NCBI GenBank assembly: GCA_903846075.1 | Contig: CAIMZW010000047.1 | Coordinates: 1-38,918 of the forward strand | DNA from: an uncultured Actinomycetes bacterium | GTDB lineage: Bacteria > Actinomycetota > Actinomycetes > Nanopelagicales > Nanopelagicaceae | Reading direction: 5' to 3' | DNA: 38,918 nucleotides | Shown here: piece after piece, positions 13,992-22,099 of the stretch | Layout: each line of letters starts with the position of its first letter | How positions within the stretch are numbered: position 1 is the stretch's first letter | Position numbers and translations under genes: made by a program | Notes under the pieces: generated by a model | Told to the model about the DNA's origin: nothing | The model's database searches: none | What the model saw: only the letters and a program-made list of their open reading frames with translations

Positions 13992-15250
13992 GCAGGCACC
14001 AAAGTATCCACACCAAGAAATGGTCGCAAAGCAAGTGGAACATTGACCGAGCCGTCAGCATTTTGATGATTCTCAAGAATCGCAACGATCATCCGTGGAA
14101 TAGCAACCAACGTTCCATTAAGAGTCGCTACTGGCTTAGTGCCATTTTCGTCACGGTACCGAATATTCAATCTGCGGGATTGAAATTCAGTGCAGTTAGA
14201 AGTACTCGTAACCTCGCGGTAAGTACCCTGAGTAGGTATCCATGCCTCGCAATCAAATTTACGGATCGCACTCGACCCTAAATCACCTGAGGCCACATCA
14301 ATTACTCGATAGGGAATCTCCATCGCATTGAGGAAATCCTTTTCCCATTGAAGTAGGCGTTGATGTTCAGCTGCCGCATCTTCTAATTTACAGAAGACAA
14401 ACATTTCGACTTTATCGAATTGATGAACACGAATAATTCCACGAGTATCTTTCCCATAAGTTCCTGCTTCCCGGCGGAAGCAAGATGAGTAGCCGGCGTA
14501 ACGCAAAGGTAGCGAATCAACGATTTCATCCATGTGATAAGCAGCGAGTGGAACCTCTGAAGTGCCTACTAAGTAATAGTCATCTTCTTCTAAGTGGTAG
14601 ACATTCTCCGCAGCTTGGCCAAGAAATCCAGTGCCTTCCATCGCAGCAGGTTTAACCAAAACTGGTGGAATGACGGGAGTAAAGCCAGCACGAGTTGCGG
14701 ATGAGATTGCGTAATTCACCAGAGCAAACTCCAACAATGCACCAACACCGGTGAGATAGTAAGAACGCGCACCGGAGACTTTTGCACCTCGTTCGGTATC
14801 AATCGCCTTCAAAATCTTTCCTAATTCAACATGATCTTTTGGTTCGAACCCGGATTGCGAAAAATCTCGAGGCGTGCCGACATGTTCGAGAACAACAAAA
14901 TCAGCTTCCCCACCAACGGGGGCGGCCGAATCGATCAAGTTAGAAATCTTTAGTAAGAATTGGTGCGCTGCACTTTCGGCTTCAGCACGAATTGCATCAG
15001 CCGCCTTCACTCGTCCAGCCAAATCTTTTGCATTCTCCAGAAGTGCACTCTTCTCATCGCCTTTAGCACTTCCAACAGATTTCGAAAGAATATTCTGTTC
15101 CGCGCGCAGAGCTTCAAAATCGACAATCGCTTGACGTCGAGTTTCATCGGCAACTAACAATTGATCGACGATGCTTGGATCCTCGCCGCGAACTCGCTGG
15201 GAGTTTCGAACCAACTCTGGGTTCTCACGTAATACTTTTAGATCAATCAT
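13988..15250 (-). CDS. serS: Seryl-tRNA synthetase
   Basis: A 420-residue class II synthetase. The N-terminal long coiled-coil arm (about residues 25-105), which contacts the long variable arm of tRNA-Ser, precedes the catalytic core with class II motif 2 ([18 protein letters not shown]) and motif 3 ([19 protein letters not shown]). It charges tRNA-Ser in the cytoplasm. It lies between pheA (15 nt upstream) and the HAD gene (4-nt overlap). tRNA-Ser(TGA) is the next gene after the HAD, so enzyme and one cognate tRNA lie within the same stretch. Confidence 0.98.
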   Translation of the reverse strand: MIDLKVLRENPELVRNSQRVRGEDPSIVDQLLVADETRRQAIVDFEALRAEQNILSKSVGSAKGDEKSALLENAKDLAGRVKAADAIRAEAESAAHQFLLKISNLIDSAAPVGGEADFVVLEHVGTPRDFSQSGFEPKDHVELGKILKAIDTERGAKVSGARSYYLTGVGALLEFALVNYAISSATRAGFTPVIPPVLVKPAAMEGTGFLGQAAENVYHLEEDDYYLVGTSEVPLAAYHMDEIVDSLPLRYAGYSSCFRREAGTYGKDTRGIIRVHQFDKVEMFVFCKLEDAAAEHQRLLQWEKDFLNAMEIPYRVIDVASGDLGSSAIRKFDCEAWIPTQGTYREVTSTSNCTEFQSRRLNIRYRDENGTKPVATLNGTLVAIPRMIVAILENHQNADGSVNVPLALRPFLGVDTLVPA

Positions 15251-15265
15251 GCTTCGCCTTTTCGA

Positions 15266-16102
15266 TTAGTCATTTTTTGTTGCTCGAGGATAAGAACCGA
15301 GAAAACGAATCTCGTCACAAATTCGCTTGAGTCCTTCTATTGCAGCATGAACAGCAGGATCATCGATATGTCCCTGTGCATCAATAATGAAGTGATAGTG
15401 GCCGAGTTCCTTACCAGTGGGTCGGCTCTGAATAAAAGTCAGGTTAACATTTTGATTGGCAAATTCAGTCAGGATTTCCAATAAAGCACCCGCGTGGTCA
15501 ATATCAATAAAGGCAGCCAGAGAGGTTCGGTCATTGCCGGTTGAGGCAGAGAGTTGCCCAGGTTTTTCAACGACAACAAATCGAGTCACCGCTCCCTCGT
15601 TGTCCCCGATATTTTCAGCGACTTTCACCAAGTTGTACTTTTCGGCGGCAAATGATGAAGCGATCGCGGCATCGTAATTTCCATGCACCAAACCAGCCGC
15701 AGCGGCTGCCGTCGATGGCGTTTCCATTATTTCGGCTTCGGGCCATTCCCGGGCAATAAAGGATCGACATTGAGCCTCAGCATGAGGATGGGTGGCGATC
15801 CGCCGAATCTCATTTCCTACATTTTCAGGCAAGACCATTAAGGCAAAGGAGACTGGCAAAGTAGTTTCAGCCGCGATATGGAGGGTTTCCCCGGTGGCCA
15901 ACTCATCCAAAGTTCGAGCCACGACCCCTTCGACAGAGTTTTCGATAGGAACCAGAGCCTTGGTCACCTCACCTTTACGCACGGCATCCAAAGCGGCAGT
16001 CACATTCGCATAAGGAATTAGTTCGTCGGAAGTGGTGGTGATTTGACGAAGGGCGGCCTCTGTAAAAGTTCCAGCGGGCCCTAAATAGCCATACTTCGTC
16101 AT
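15266..16102 (-). CDS. pheA: Prephenate dehydratase
   Basis: A 278-residue monofunctional prephenate dehydratase that makes phenylpyruvate for phenylalanine synthesis. It begins with GYLGPAGTFTEAAL, has the catalytic Thr-Arg in GAVTRFVVV near residue 175, and ends in an ACT regulatory domain (about 190-270) with FIQSRPTGKELGHYHF corresponding to the conserved ESRP region that binds phenylalanine. No chorismate-mutase domain is fused. It begins three bases after the GDPD stop and precedes serS by 15 nt. Confidence 0.96.
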   Translation of the reverse strand: MTKYGYLGPAGTFTEAALRQITTTSDELIPYANVTAALDAVRKGEVTKALVPIENSVEGVVARTLDELATGETLHIAAETTLPVSFALMVLPENVGNEIRRIATHPHAEAQCRSFIAREWPEAEIMETPSTAAAAAGLVHGNYDAAIASSFAAEKYNLVKVAENIGDNEGAVTRFVVVEKPGQLSASTGNDRTSLAAFIDIDHAGALLEILTEFANQNVNLTFIQSRPTGKELGHYHFIIDAQGHIDDPAVHAAIEGLKRICDEIRFLGSYPRATKND

Positions 16103-16105
16103 GCG

Positions 16106-16789
16106 CTAAGAGTAGCCGAGCGCCTTTCGTGCTTGTGCCGGCTTATCGCTCATGATCACATCAACTCCGAGGTCGGCACAAAATTTGACGTCTTCATCTT
16201 CGTTGACGGTCCACACATAAACTTTCTTATCAAGTTTGTGCATTCGCTCCACTAATGCGGGATCTTTGCGAAGAATCCGAAGTCCAGGTCCGATAATCGG
16301 AGCAGTATTTGCGCGCGCTAAACCAAGTGAGTCGACTAGGAAGACGCGTTCGAAGGCGGCTCGTTCAAGACGAAACATTGCCATTTGAGAGAAAGACATA
16401 ATCGCTACGGAAATTCCGCTGGCCGCGATCTCGTCCCGCCTCTCCTCTAGGAAGCTCACCACCATCTTCTCGATTAAGCCTCGGGTAGGAACCGGGTGCT
16501 TCGTTTCAATGGCCAAATTCTTTTTGTGGGCAATTGCAAGATCGAAGAGCGTCTCCAATTTCACCGGTTGGGCAAATTCCAACTCAGCCAGTGTTGACTT
16601 TGAGATGATCGCACTCTTATCCCGAGTTCTCTCGGTGTTGGAATCATGCCAACAGATGATTTCTCTATCTTTGGTTAGTCGCACATCGCATTCAAGGCCA
16701 TCAGCGCCTTGTTTGATGGCAGCTTGATAGGCCTGAAGGGTCATTTCAGGAAAGTCGGCGCTTGCGCCGCGGTGTCCGTAAATCAACAT
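16106..16789 (-). CDS. Glycerophosphodiester phosphodiesterase
   Basis: A 227-residue GDPD-fold enzyme hydrolysing glycerophosphodiesters to glycerol-3-phosphate and an alcohol. Visible catalytic features are GHRGAS at residues 5-10, the Glu/Asp pair in GLECDVRLTKD, and His in ICWHDSN; the barrel ends with VYVWTVNEDED and GVDVIMSDKP. The usual PEN(T) after HRGA is PEMT here, a small deviation. There is no signal peptide, so it is cytoplasmic (UgpQ-like). The ATG is the only sensible start because the motif begins at residue 5, and it lies one base after the 3' end of tRNA-Leu, leaving no room for a Shine-Dalgarno. Confidence 0.94.
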   Translation of the reverse strand: MLIYGHRGASADFPEMTLQAYQAAIKQGADGLECDVRLTKDREIICWHDSNTERTRDKSAIISKSTLAELEFAQPVKLETLFDLAIAHKKNLAIETKHPVPTRGLIEKMVVSFLEERRDEIAASGISVAIMSFSQMAMFRLERAAFERVFLVDSLGLARANTAPIIGPGLRILRKDPALVERMHKLDKKVYVWTVNEDEDVKFCADLGVDVIMSDKPAQARKALGYS

Positions 16790-16790
16790 G

Positions 16791-16873
16791 TGCGCGAGAG
16801 GGGATTTGAACCCCTACATCCTTGCGAATACACGGACCTGAACCGTGCGCGTCTGCCGTTCCGCCACTCGCGC
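16791..16873 (-). tRNA. tRNA-Leu(CAG)
   Basis: On the minus strand the acceptor stem GCGCGAG/CTCGCGC closes an 83-nt class II tRNA with a long variable arm. The anticodon loop TTCAGGT in stem CACGG/CCGTG gives CAG, reading CUG. T-loop GGTTCAAATCC; discriminator A, as expected for Leu; CCA not encoded. The 3' end lies one base before the GDPD start codon. Confidence 0.96.
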
Positions 16874-16962
16874 TTCTTGAAACCGAGATTAGCACCGTTA
16901 GGCTAGATACCTGTACCCCTAAATACCGTTAGCCCTGAACCCACTCAAGGAGGTCACGATTT

Positions 16963-17739
16963 ATGTTGGTTTTTCAAACCATCGCGCAATCTGACCAAGG
17001 TTTGGTTCGTCAGGGAAATGAAGACTCGGGGCTGGTTACTAAACGTCTCGTCGCTGTCGCGGATGGAATGGGCGGACATGTCGGCGGCGAAGTTGCTTCT
17101 AGTATCGCTATAAAAACCTTAGCTCAACTGCAGCCAGTACTTAATGACTCGGTTATAGACGCGGATTCGCGGGAAGACCTCTTGCTCCATGTTACGTATG
17201 AAATTGATAATGAAATCTCGGCGCAGACCAAAATAAACCCCCAACTTGCCGGCATGGGAACAACACTGACCGCGCTGCATCTCGGAGATGAAACAGTCGA
17301 ACTGCTCCATGTTGGAGATTCGCGATGCTATAAATATTCCGACGAAAAATTGACCCAGCTCAGCCACGATCACACCGTCATTCAAGAGTTGCTCGATCAA
17401 GGTCGTGTCACCCCTGAAGAGGCTTTTGAACATCCACAACGTTCACTTCTCACCCAAGTTCTTATGGGAACTTCAGGAATTGATCCCGTATTAATGATCT
17501 ACCCGGCAAAGGTCGGCGACCGATTCTTATTGTGCAGTGATGGACTCTCTGGAGTTCTCTCTGAATTTGAAATTGCTCAGATAATCAGGGCGACTCCAAT
17601 TAATGATGTTGTCTCGGCGCTCGTTGAAGAGACCAAAGCAAAGGGAGCTCCAGATAACGTCACCATACTTTGGCTTGAAGTAATCGAATCCGCCGAAGAT
17701 TCTGACTTCACAGAGCTTCTCGGTGCTGCAAATGAGTAA
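16963..17739 (+). CDS. PP2C-family Ser/Thr protein phosphatase (PstP/PrpC-like)
   Basis: A 258-residue PPM phosphatase with metal-site motifs in order: RQGNEDS (residues 17-23), ADGMGGHVGGE, HVGDSRCYK, LCSDGLSG and the terminal PDNVTILWLEV. It counteracts the adjacent Ser/Thr kinase. M. tuberculosis PstP is about twice as long, with a membrane helix and an extracellular domain; this protein ends with the catalytic domain and has no hydrophobic segment, so it should be soluble. A strong AAGGAGGT lies about nine bases before the ATG. Its stop overlaps the kinase ATG (ATGAGTAA), indicating coupling. Confidence 0.96.
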   Translation: MLVFQTIAQSDQGLVRQGNEDSGLVTKRLVAVADGMGGHVGGEVASSIAIKTLAQLQPVLNDSVIDADSREDLLLHVTYEIDNEISAQTKINPQLAGMGTTLTALHLGDETVELLHVGDSRCYKYSDEKLTQLSHDHTVIQELLDQGRVTPEEAFEHPQRSLLTQVLMGTSGIDPVLMIYPAKVGDRFLLCSDGLSGVLSEFEIAQIIRATPINDVVSALVEETKAKGAPDNVTILWLEVIESAEDSDFTELLGAANE

Positions 17740-19300
17740 AGTTTTAGGCGGTCGATACGAACTCGGCGAGATGATCGGCACTGGTGGTATGGCTGATGTC
17801 TACATCGGCGAAGACCTTCGTCTTTCACGAAAAGTTGCGATAAAAATCCTACGAAGCGATCTAGCTCGTGACCCTTCATTCGTAGCTAGGTTTCGTAAGG
17901 AAGCCCTGGCCGCCGCGGGTCTTAATCACCCTGGGATAGTCGCGGTCTATGACTCTGGTGAAGAGGGGTCTAACTCATACATCGTTATGGAGTTAGTTAA
18001 TGGATTAACACTTCGTGAAATTATCCACGGCACGGAAAAGTTGACGGTGCGCCGTAGTCTTGAAATCGTCGTTGGAATTCTCGAGGCTCTGAGTTACTCC
18101 CATGCGAATGGAATTATCCATCGTGATATTAAACCTGGAAACATCATGGTCACCGATGAAGGTGATGTAAAGGTCATGGATTTTGGTATCGCCCGCGCTT
18201 TGGACGATATCGGTGCAACCATGACAAACACATGGAATGTTGTTGGAACCGCTCAATATCTTTCGCCAGAACAAGCTACTGGCGAGGTTGCCGATCGCCG
18301 AAGCGACATCTACTCCGTTGGCTGTTTACTCTATGAAATTCTTACCGGCCGACCTCCTTTTAGTGGCGATACGCCAGTTTCGATTGCCTACCAACATGTC
18401 TCTATGCCCTTTGCCCTACCCACTGATTTAGTTCCAACTTTAGATAAGAGTTTAGATTCGATAATCTCAACCGCCTTAGCCAAGGATCCGCGTGATCGAT
18501 ATCAAAGCGCCGCTGACATGTTGGCGGACATTGGACAAGTGTTAAATGGTCAGTCGGTTGCAACCAGAATTGTTGCGGCACCTGTTGTTGTAGTTTCCCA
18601 TCTAAAGAAACGGCTAATCATTGCTGGGATACTTGTGGCGCTTTCAGCCATCGTCGTCTCTGGCACAATTTTAAGTATTCATAAAACTAATAAAGTTATA
18701 GCAACGATTGCAGTGCCCAATGTCCTCGGATTAACTCAAGATCAAGCAGGCGCGTACCTAGGCAATTTCACCGTGACATATACCCACGCACCTGATGCAA
18801 CGATTCCTAAAGGTAGAGTAGCCAGCCAATTACCACTTGCGACAACAAAGGTGGCTCCTGGAAGTGCGGTTACATTGACGCTCTCCGACGGTCCCGGTGA
18901 CACCACTGTTCCAGTTAATTTAGTGGGACTTACATTGACGCAAGCTCGAGATCTTTTATCTTCGGCAGGTTTAGTTATCTCTCAAACGTTGCCTGTGGAC
19001 TCCAATCAACAACCTGGAGTCGTTCTTGCTGTTACTCCATCGGGTGGTAGCACGTTGCCAGCCGGTAGTGGTGTGATTCTTCAAATCGCAAGTGGGAAAA
19101 TCCAAGTTCCACAATTAGTTGGACTGACAGAAATCGAAGCAAAGACAATTCTTACCCAGGCTGGTTTTCAAGTGGTCTCTATTGATGCAACAGATCCAAC
19201 ACAAGTTGTGGGAAATGTATTAGCTCAAGCACCCGATGCAGGAACGACATTAACTATTGGCAGTTCCGTAACGATTACTGTTAACCGCGCGCAGAGTTAA
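17732..19300 (+). CDS. pknB: Membrane Ser/Thr protein kinase with PASTA domains (PknB-like)
   Basis: The cytoplasmic kinase domain (about residues 8-275) shows GTGGMADVY (P-loop), VAIKIL (Lys), HRDIKPGN (catalytic loop), DFGIARA and GTAQYLSPEQ. One transmembrane helix follows (IIAGILVALSAIVVSGTIL, about 293-312), then three extracellular PASTA repeats beginning near VPNVLGLTQ, VPVNLVGLT and VPQLVGLTE, which in PknB relatives sense peptidoglycan fragments or lipid II. Mycobacterial PknB has four PASTA units, so one fewer here. I chose the ATG at 17732 over a GTG at 17723 because family members begin just before the kinase fold. The stop codon shares a TTAA with the convergent trpG stop. The usual neighbours pknA, pbpA and rodA are absent. 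Confidence 0.96.
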   Translation: MSKVLGGRYELGEMIGTGGMADVYIGEDLRLSRKVAIKILRSDLARDPSFVARFRKEALAAAGLNHPGIVAVYDSGEEGSNSYIVMELVNGLTLREIIHGTEKLTVRRSLEIVVGILEALSYSHANGIIHRDIKPGNIMVTDEGDVKVMDFGIARALDDIGATMTNTWNVVGTAQYLSPEQATGEVADRRSDIYSVGCLLYEILTGRPPFSGDTPVSIAYQHVSMPFALPTDLVPTLDKSLDSIISTALAKDPRDRYQSAADMLADIGQVLNGQSVATRIVAAPVVVVSHLKKRLIIAGILVALSAIVVSGTILSIHKTNKVIATIAVPNVLGLTQDQAGAYLGNFTVTYTHAPDATIPKGRVASQLPLATTKVAPGSAVTLTLSDGPGDTTVPVNLVGLTLTQARDLLSSAGLVISQTLPVDSNQQPGVVLAVTPSGGSTLPAGSGVILQIASGKIQVPQLVGLTEIEAKTILTQAGFQVVSIDATDPTQVVGNVLAQAPDAGTTLTIGSSVTITVNRAQS

Positions 19301-19935
19301 TTTTTATTTACAACCGGCGATAAACCTTCTGATCTCGAACGAGCATCTGAATCGCCACAAATCACTAACCAGTTTCCTAGCATTTGATGACCGTACTCAG
19401 TTAATACAGATTCTGGATGAAATTGAACTCCTGAGATCGGAAGGGATTTATGTTGGACTGCCATGATCACACCAGAATCAGTAGCGCCAATAATTTCTAA
19501 CTCTTCCGGCAAGGTATTTTTTTCTATCGCGAGTGAGTGATAGCGAGTGGCCGTAAATGGATCTGCAATATCTTTTAAGATACTTGCGTTTTTATGATGA
19601 ACTACCGAAGTCTTGCCGTGGAGTAATTCGGGAGCTCTAGAAACCGTCGCGCCAAAAGCAACACCAATTGCTTGGTGACCAAGACAGACCCCTAGGAGCG
19701 GAATGGATTTTTCGGCGCAATATTTCACCAACTCGATGCTGATTCCGGCACTCTCTGGTGTACCTGGTCCTGGTGAGATAAGCACCCCATCAAAGTCAGC
19801 AGCACGTTCAACCGCAATCTCATCGTTTCTCACCACAGTGCAATTTGCGCCAATTTGGGAGAGATACTGGACCAGGTTAAAAACAAAAGAGTCATAGTTA
19901 TCTACGACCAGGATCTTTAAGCCACCCATTTCCAT
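19297..19935 (-). CDS. trpG: Anthranilate/aminodeoxychorismate synthase glutamine amidotransferase
   Basis: A class I glutamine amidotransferase of 212 residues: DNYDSF near the N-terminus, oxyanion motif SPGPGTP, nucleophile Cys84 in GVCLGHQ, and His173/Glu175 in QFHPES. It supplies ammonia to a TrpE or PabB partner, for tryptophan and/or folate; neither partner is in the window, and the conserved location next to crgA and pknB is that of M. tuberculosis trpG (pabA). The ATG at 19935 is six bases after a -10-like CACAAT and has no Shine-Dalgarno, suggesting a leaderless mRNA. The last 20 or so residues after the GATase core are poorly conserved tail. Confidence 0.94.
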   Translation of the reverse strand: MEMGGLKILVVDNYDSFVFNLVQYLSQIGANCTVVRNDEIAVERAADFDGVLISPGPGTPESAGISIELVKYCAEKSIPLLGVCLGHQAIGVAFGATVSRAPELLHGKTSVVHHKNASILKDIADPFTATRYHSLAIEKNTLPEELEIIGATDSGVIMAVQHKSLPISGVQFHPESVLTEYGHQMLGNWLVICGDSDARSRSEGLSPVVNKN

Positions 19936-19962
19936 GGCTTTATTGTGGTGTAACCTTCGTCC
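19936..19962. promoter_or_regulatory. Back-to-back leaderless promoters of trpG and crgA
   Basis: Only 27 bp separate the two start codons. For crgA, TAACCT (19951-19956) is six bases before the ATG at 19963. For trpG, minus-strand CACAAT (19942-19947) is six bases before the ATG at 19935. Neither gene has a Shine-Dalgarno. The two -10 elements are three bases apart, so RNA polymerase should not be able to occupy both at once. The call is by motif and spacing only. Confidence 0.55.
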
Positions 19963-20220
19963 ATGCCTAAATCGAAAGTACGGAAGAAGGAAGCGCCTTA
20001 CATTCCTCCTGCGGTTTTGAATGCCAAGCCAGTCCGTTTGGATAGCCCTTCCTGGTTGGCTCCGGTTATGGTCGCCGCATTTTTAATCGGTTTAGTATGG
20101 ATTGTTGTCTTCTACATCAGTTCAACGAAGTACCCAATCCCTCACATTGGCGCCTGGAACATGGTCGTCGGTTTTGGCTTTATCGCTACCGGATTTATGC
20201 TCGCCACTAAGTGGAAGTAA
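19963..20220 (+). CDS. crgA: Cell division protein CrgA
   Basis: An 85-residue protein with a basic N-terminus (MPKSKVRKK), two transmembrane helices (about residues 30-50 and 62-80) and a short linker with TKYPIPHIGAWN. The second helix region, NMVVGFGFIATGFMLATKWK, is the family hallmark. CrgA is an actinobacterial divisome membrane protein that interacts with FtsZ, FtsQ and FtsI-type partners. Size and the position between the rhomboid/ppiA genes and trpG/pknB agree with mycobacterial crgA. Probably leaderless. Confidence 0.97.
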   Translation: MPKSKVRKKEAPYIPPAVLNAKPVRLDSPSWLAPVMVAAFLIGLVWIVVFYISSTKYPIPHIGAWNMVVGFGFIATGFMLATKWK

Positions 20221-20257
20221 CTTCTTACTCATTAATTAACGAATTACAGAGATGTAA

Positions 20258-20289
20258 TTCTCCACATGGTGGATAACTCCTGTGGATAA
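20258..20289. promoter_or_regulatory. Cluster of three DnaA-box-like sites between crgA and the rhomboid gene
   Basis: The sites are TTCTCCACA at 20258-20266 (one mismatch to TTATCCACA), GGTGGATAA at 20268-20276 (one mismatch on the opposite strand) and a perfect TGTGGATAA at 20281-20289. The first two form a small palindrome around TCCACATGGTGGA. The cluster lies in a 71-bp gap between convergent genes, where no promoter is needed. Confidence 0.6.
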
Positions 20290-20291
20290 CT

Positions 20292-20849
20292 CTATCTTCT
20301 TGGTTTTACCAGATAGGCAATGGCAAATCCGCCTACAAAACCGCCAATGTGCGCTCGCCAATCGATTCCTGGGATGGAAAAGGTGATCACGACGTTGAGA
20401 ACGACGTTGCTAACGACCGCTTGGGAATTAATACCAGATCGGCCACCCGCCGCCAATAACGCCCCCAAGAGACCGAAAATGGCACCTGATGCCCCAACTT
20501 TGAAAATGTTGTGAGGTCCTAGGTAGACCGAGGCTAGCGAGGCGACCAAAAGTGAGCCAAGAAAAATTGCCAAATACTTATTACGGCCAAAAATGCGTTC
20601 GACCAGATTTCCAAAGGTAAAGAGCGCCAACATATTCGAACCTAAATGAAGCAGGTTGGCATGAGTAAGTGCCACGGTGAATAACCGATACCACTGGCCT
20701 GTCGAAACCCCAGGGAACACCCCATTGGAATAAACCCCGCCATAAAACAGAGCAAGGTGATCAACCAGAGTGTGGTCAAATTGAGCCCAAATATAGAAAA
20801 GGCAAATGATGCTAATGAGAGTGGTTGTTAGTGAACGCTGCACTCTCAT
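20292..20849 (-). CDS. Rhomboid-family intramembrane serine protease
   Basis: A 185-residue, six-helix membrane protein. The catalytic dyad is visible as Ser121 in GASGAIFGLLG and His167 in AHIGGFVGG. The conserved TVALTHANLLHLGSNMLAL (about 58-76) supplies the upstream His/Asn motif of loop and helix 2. It cleaves transmembrane substrates within the lipid bilayer. It begins nine bases after ppiA; the same ppiA-rhomboid-crgA neighbourhood exists in mycobacteria (Rv0009-Rv0011c region), although Rv0010c itself is a different protein type as far as I recall. Its substrates are unknown. Confidence 0.93.
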   Translation of the reverse strand: MRVQRSLTTTLISIICLFYIWAQFDHTLVDHLALFYGGVYSNGVFPGVSTGQWYRLFTVALTHANLLHLGSNMLALFTFGNLVERIFGRNKYLAIFLGSLLVASLASVYLGPHNIFKVGASGAIFGLLGALLAAGGRSGINSQAVVSNVVLNVVITFSIPGIDWRAHIGGFVGGFAIAYLVKPRR

Positions 20850-20858
20850 CAGAAGAAG

Positions 20859-21371
20859 TTATTCTGAAATAGTTACAGAATTAATCGTCACAGCTTGAAC
20901 TGGACGATCTTGCGCGCCGGTCTTTGTCGTAGCAATCGCATCGACAACTTTCTGGGATGGCGCATCTTTAACTTCACCGAAGATTGTGTGCTTGCGATTT
21001 AACCAAGTTGTTGGCGCAACTGTGATGAAGAATTGTGAACCATTGGTGCCCGGACCAGAGTTTGCCATCGCTAAAAGATAAGGACGGTCAAATACCAGGT
21101 CGCCATGGAACTCGTCAGCGAAACGGTAGCCAGGGCCGCCAGTTCCAGTTCCGAGTGGATCTCCACCTTGAATCATGAAGTTGGCAATAACTCGATGGAA
21201 AACGGTTCCGTCATAAAGATTTGCTGTGCTCTTTGCACCAGTTCGTGGATCAACCCACTCGCGAGCGCCGGTAGCCAACTCAACGAAGTTAGCGACGGTC
21301 TTAGGCGCATGGTTAGGAAAAAGTTCAACGATGATGTCACCAAGGTTGGTGTGAAGAGTTGCAGTAGACAT
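20859..21371 (-). CDS. ppiA: Cyclophilin-type peptidyl-prolyl isomerase
   Basis: A 170-residue cytoplasmic cyclophilin. Active-site features are [46 protein letters not shown] and HTIFGEV. It catalyses cis-trans isomerisation of proline peptide bonds. The reading frame is open further upstream, but I start at the ATG at 21371 (MSTATLHTN), which has GAAAGG about seven bases ahead; the upstream extension has no family similarity. The position is that of mycobacterial ppiA (Rv0009). Confidence 0.97.
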   Translation of the reverse strand: MSTATLHTNLGDIIVELFPNHAPKTVANFVELATGAREWVDPRTGAKSTANLYDGTVFHRVIANFMIQGGDPLGTGTGGPGYRFADEFHGDLVFDRPYLLAMANSGPGTNGSQFFITVAPTTWLNRKHTIFGEVKDAPSQKVVDAIATTKTGAQDRPVQAVTINSVTISE

Positions 21372-21442
21372 GACGGCCCTTTCGGTAACTGGGTCTTTCG
21401 AGAAATAGAGTAAAGAATGCATGCAAAACAAGTGGGTAAAGA

Positions 21443-21997
21443 TTACTGCTTTTTTGTTATCTCAGAAGCCACGGCCGCGTGCCCAAATTTTGCTATCAAT
21501 TGATCAACCGCTTCTGTTAGTTCAGGGTGCGGTGGTATCTCGCTGGTTTGAGTGGCTACCATGGCTGGGTTATTTCCCTTCTCGGAGAAATCAACCAGAA
21601 ATGCGACGAAGAAAATTGCACCGAAGAGAAAGCAAATAATTGAAGGGGTGTTGTTTGATGGATGATGGCTTTGTAAATATCCACCAAAGAGTAAAGATCC
21701 AATACTCCAAAAGAGAAAAGAAGCCCAAAAGTCGTGGTGCTCAGGCGCACCAGCGCTTGTCACATCCGCAGTTAGATAAGCAGGCGAGGTGTGAGGGGTG
21801 GCAGACTTTTTTAGGCTAAGGCTTTTTTGATAGCGCAACCCACCGCCAAAAGATTGTGATGCCGTAACTCGACCTGTTGGACCGAGAGTCAGTCGTGGAC
21901 CACCGCGTTTTCCTACCGACATACCCATTCCGCGTTTAGAAAAATTTACATGGAGTCCTGGTGCAATTTTTACTGACTTGCGGAAATAAAGCGACAT
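21443..21997 (-). CDS. DUF4236-domain membrane protein
   Basis: The N-terminus ([18 protein letters not shown], then [14 protein letters not shown]) matches the DUF4236 domain, which covers roughly the first 55 residues and is predicted to form a small beta fold. A polar linker and two hydrophobic segments follow (about residues 92-107 and 115-135), so it is likely membrane-anchored, with a soluble C-terminal tail. The ATG at 21997 follows GAGGT by about six bases; the frame is open to 22066. The function of DUF4236 proteins is unknown to me. It is flanked by ppiA and the tRNA terminator and appears to be transcribed alone. Confidence 0.82.
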   Translation of the reverse strand: MSLYFRKSVKIAPGLHVNFSKRGMGMSVGKRGGPRLTLGPTGRVTASQSFGGGLRYQKSLSLKKSATPHTSPAYLTADVTSAGAPEHHDFWASFLFWSIGSLLFGGYLQSHHPSNNTPSIICFLFGAIFFVAFLVDFSEKGNNPAMVATQTSEIPPHPELTEAVDQLIAKFGHAAVASEITKKQ

Positions 21998-22063
21998 AAG
22001 CACCTCGTTCATCTGACGTGGTTTTGATTCTAAGCGAAGTGGCGGACATTTAATCGCGACCCA

Positions 22064-22097
22064 CAAATAAAAAATCCCCGCCGTTATGCGGGGATAT
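22064..22097 (-). terminator. Rho-independent terminator after tRNA-Ala
   Basis: On the minus strand an 8-bp perfect stem (ATCCCCGC/GCGGGGAT, 22074-22095) with a 6-nt loop is followed by a T-rich run (TTTTTTATTTG). It begins a few bases after the tRNA-Ala 3' end and would stop the tRNA-Ile/tRNA-Ala transcript, possibly gyrA read-through as well. Confidence 0.85.
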
Positions 22098-22099
22098 TG

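Noticed and set aside
20859-21431. ppiA start at 21431, which could give a membrane or export N-terminus
   Set aside because: The added 20 residues lack a clear signal peptide and the ATG at 21371 has a good Shine-Dalgarno and matches the family start.
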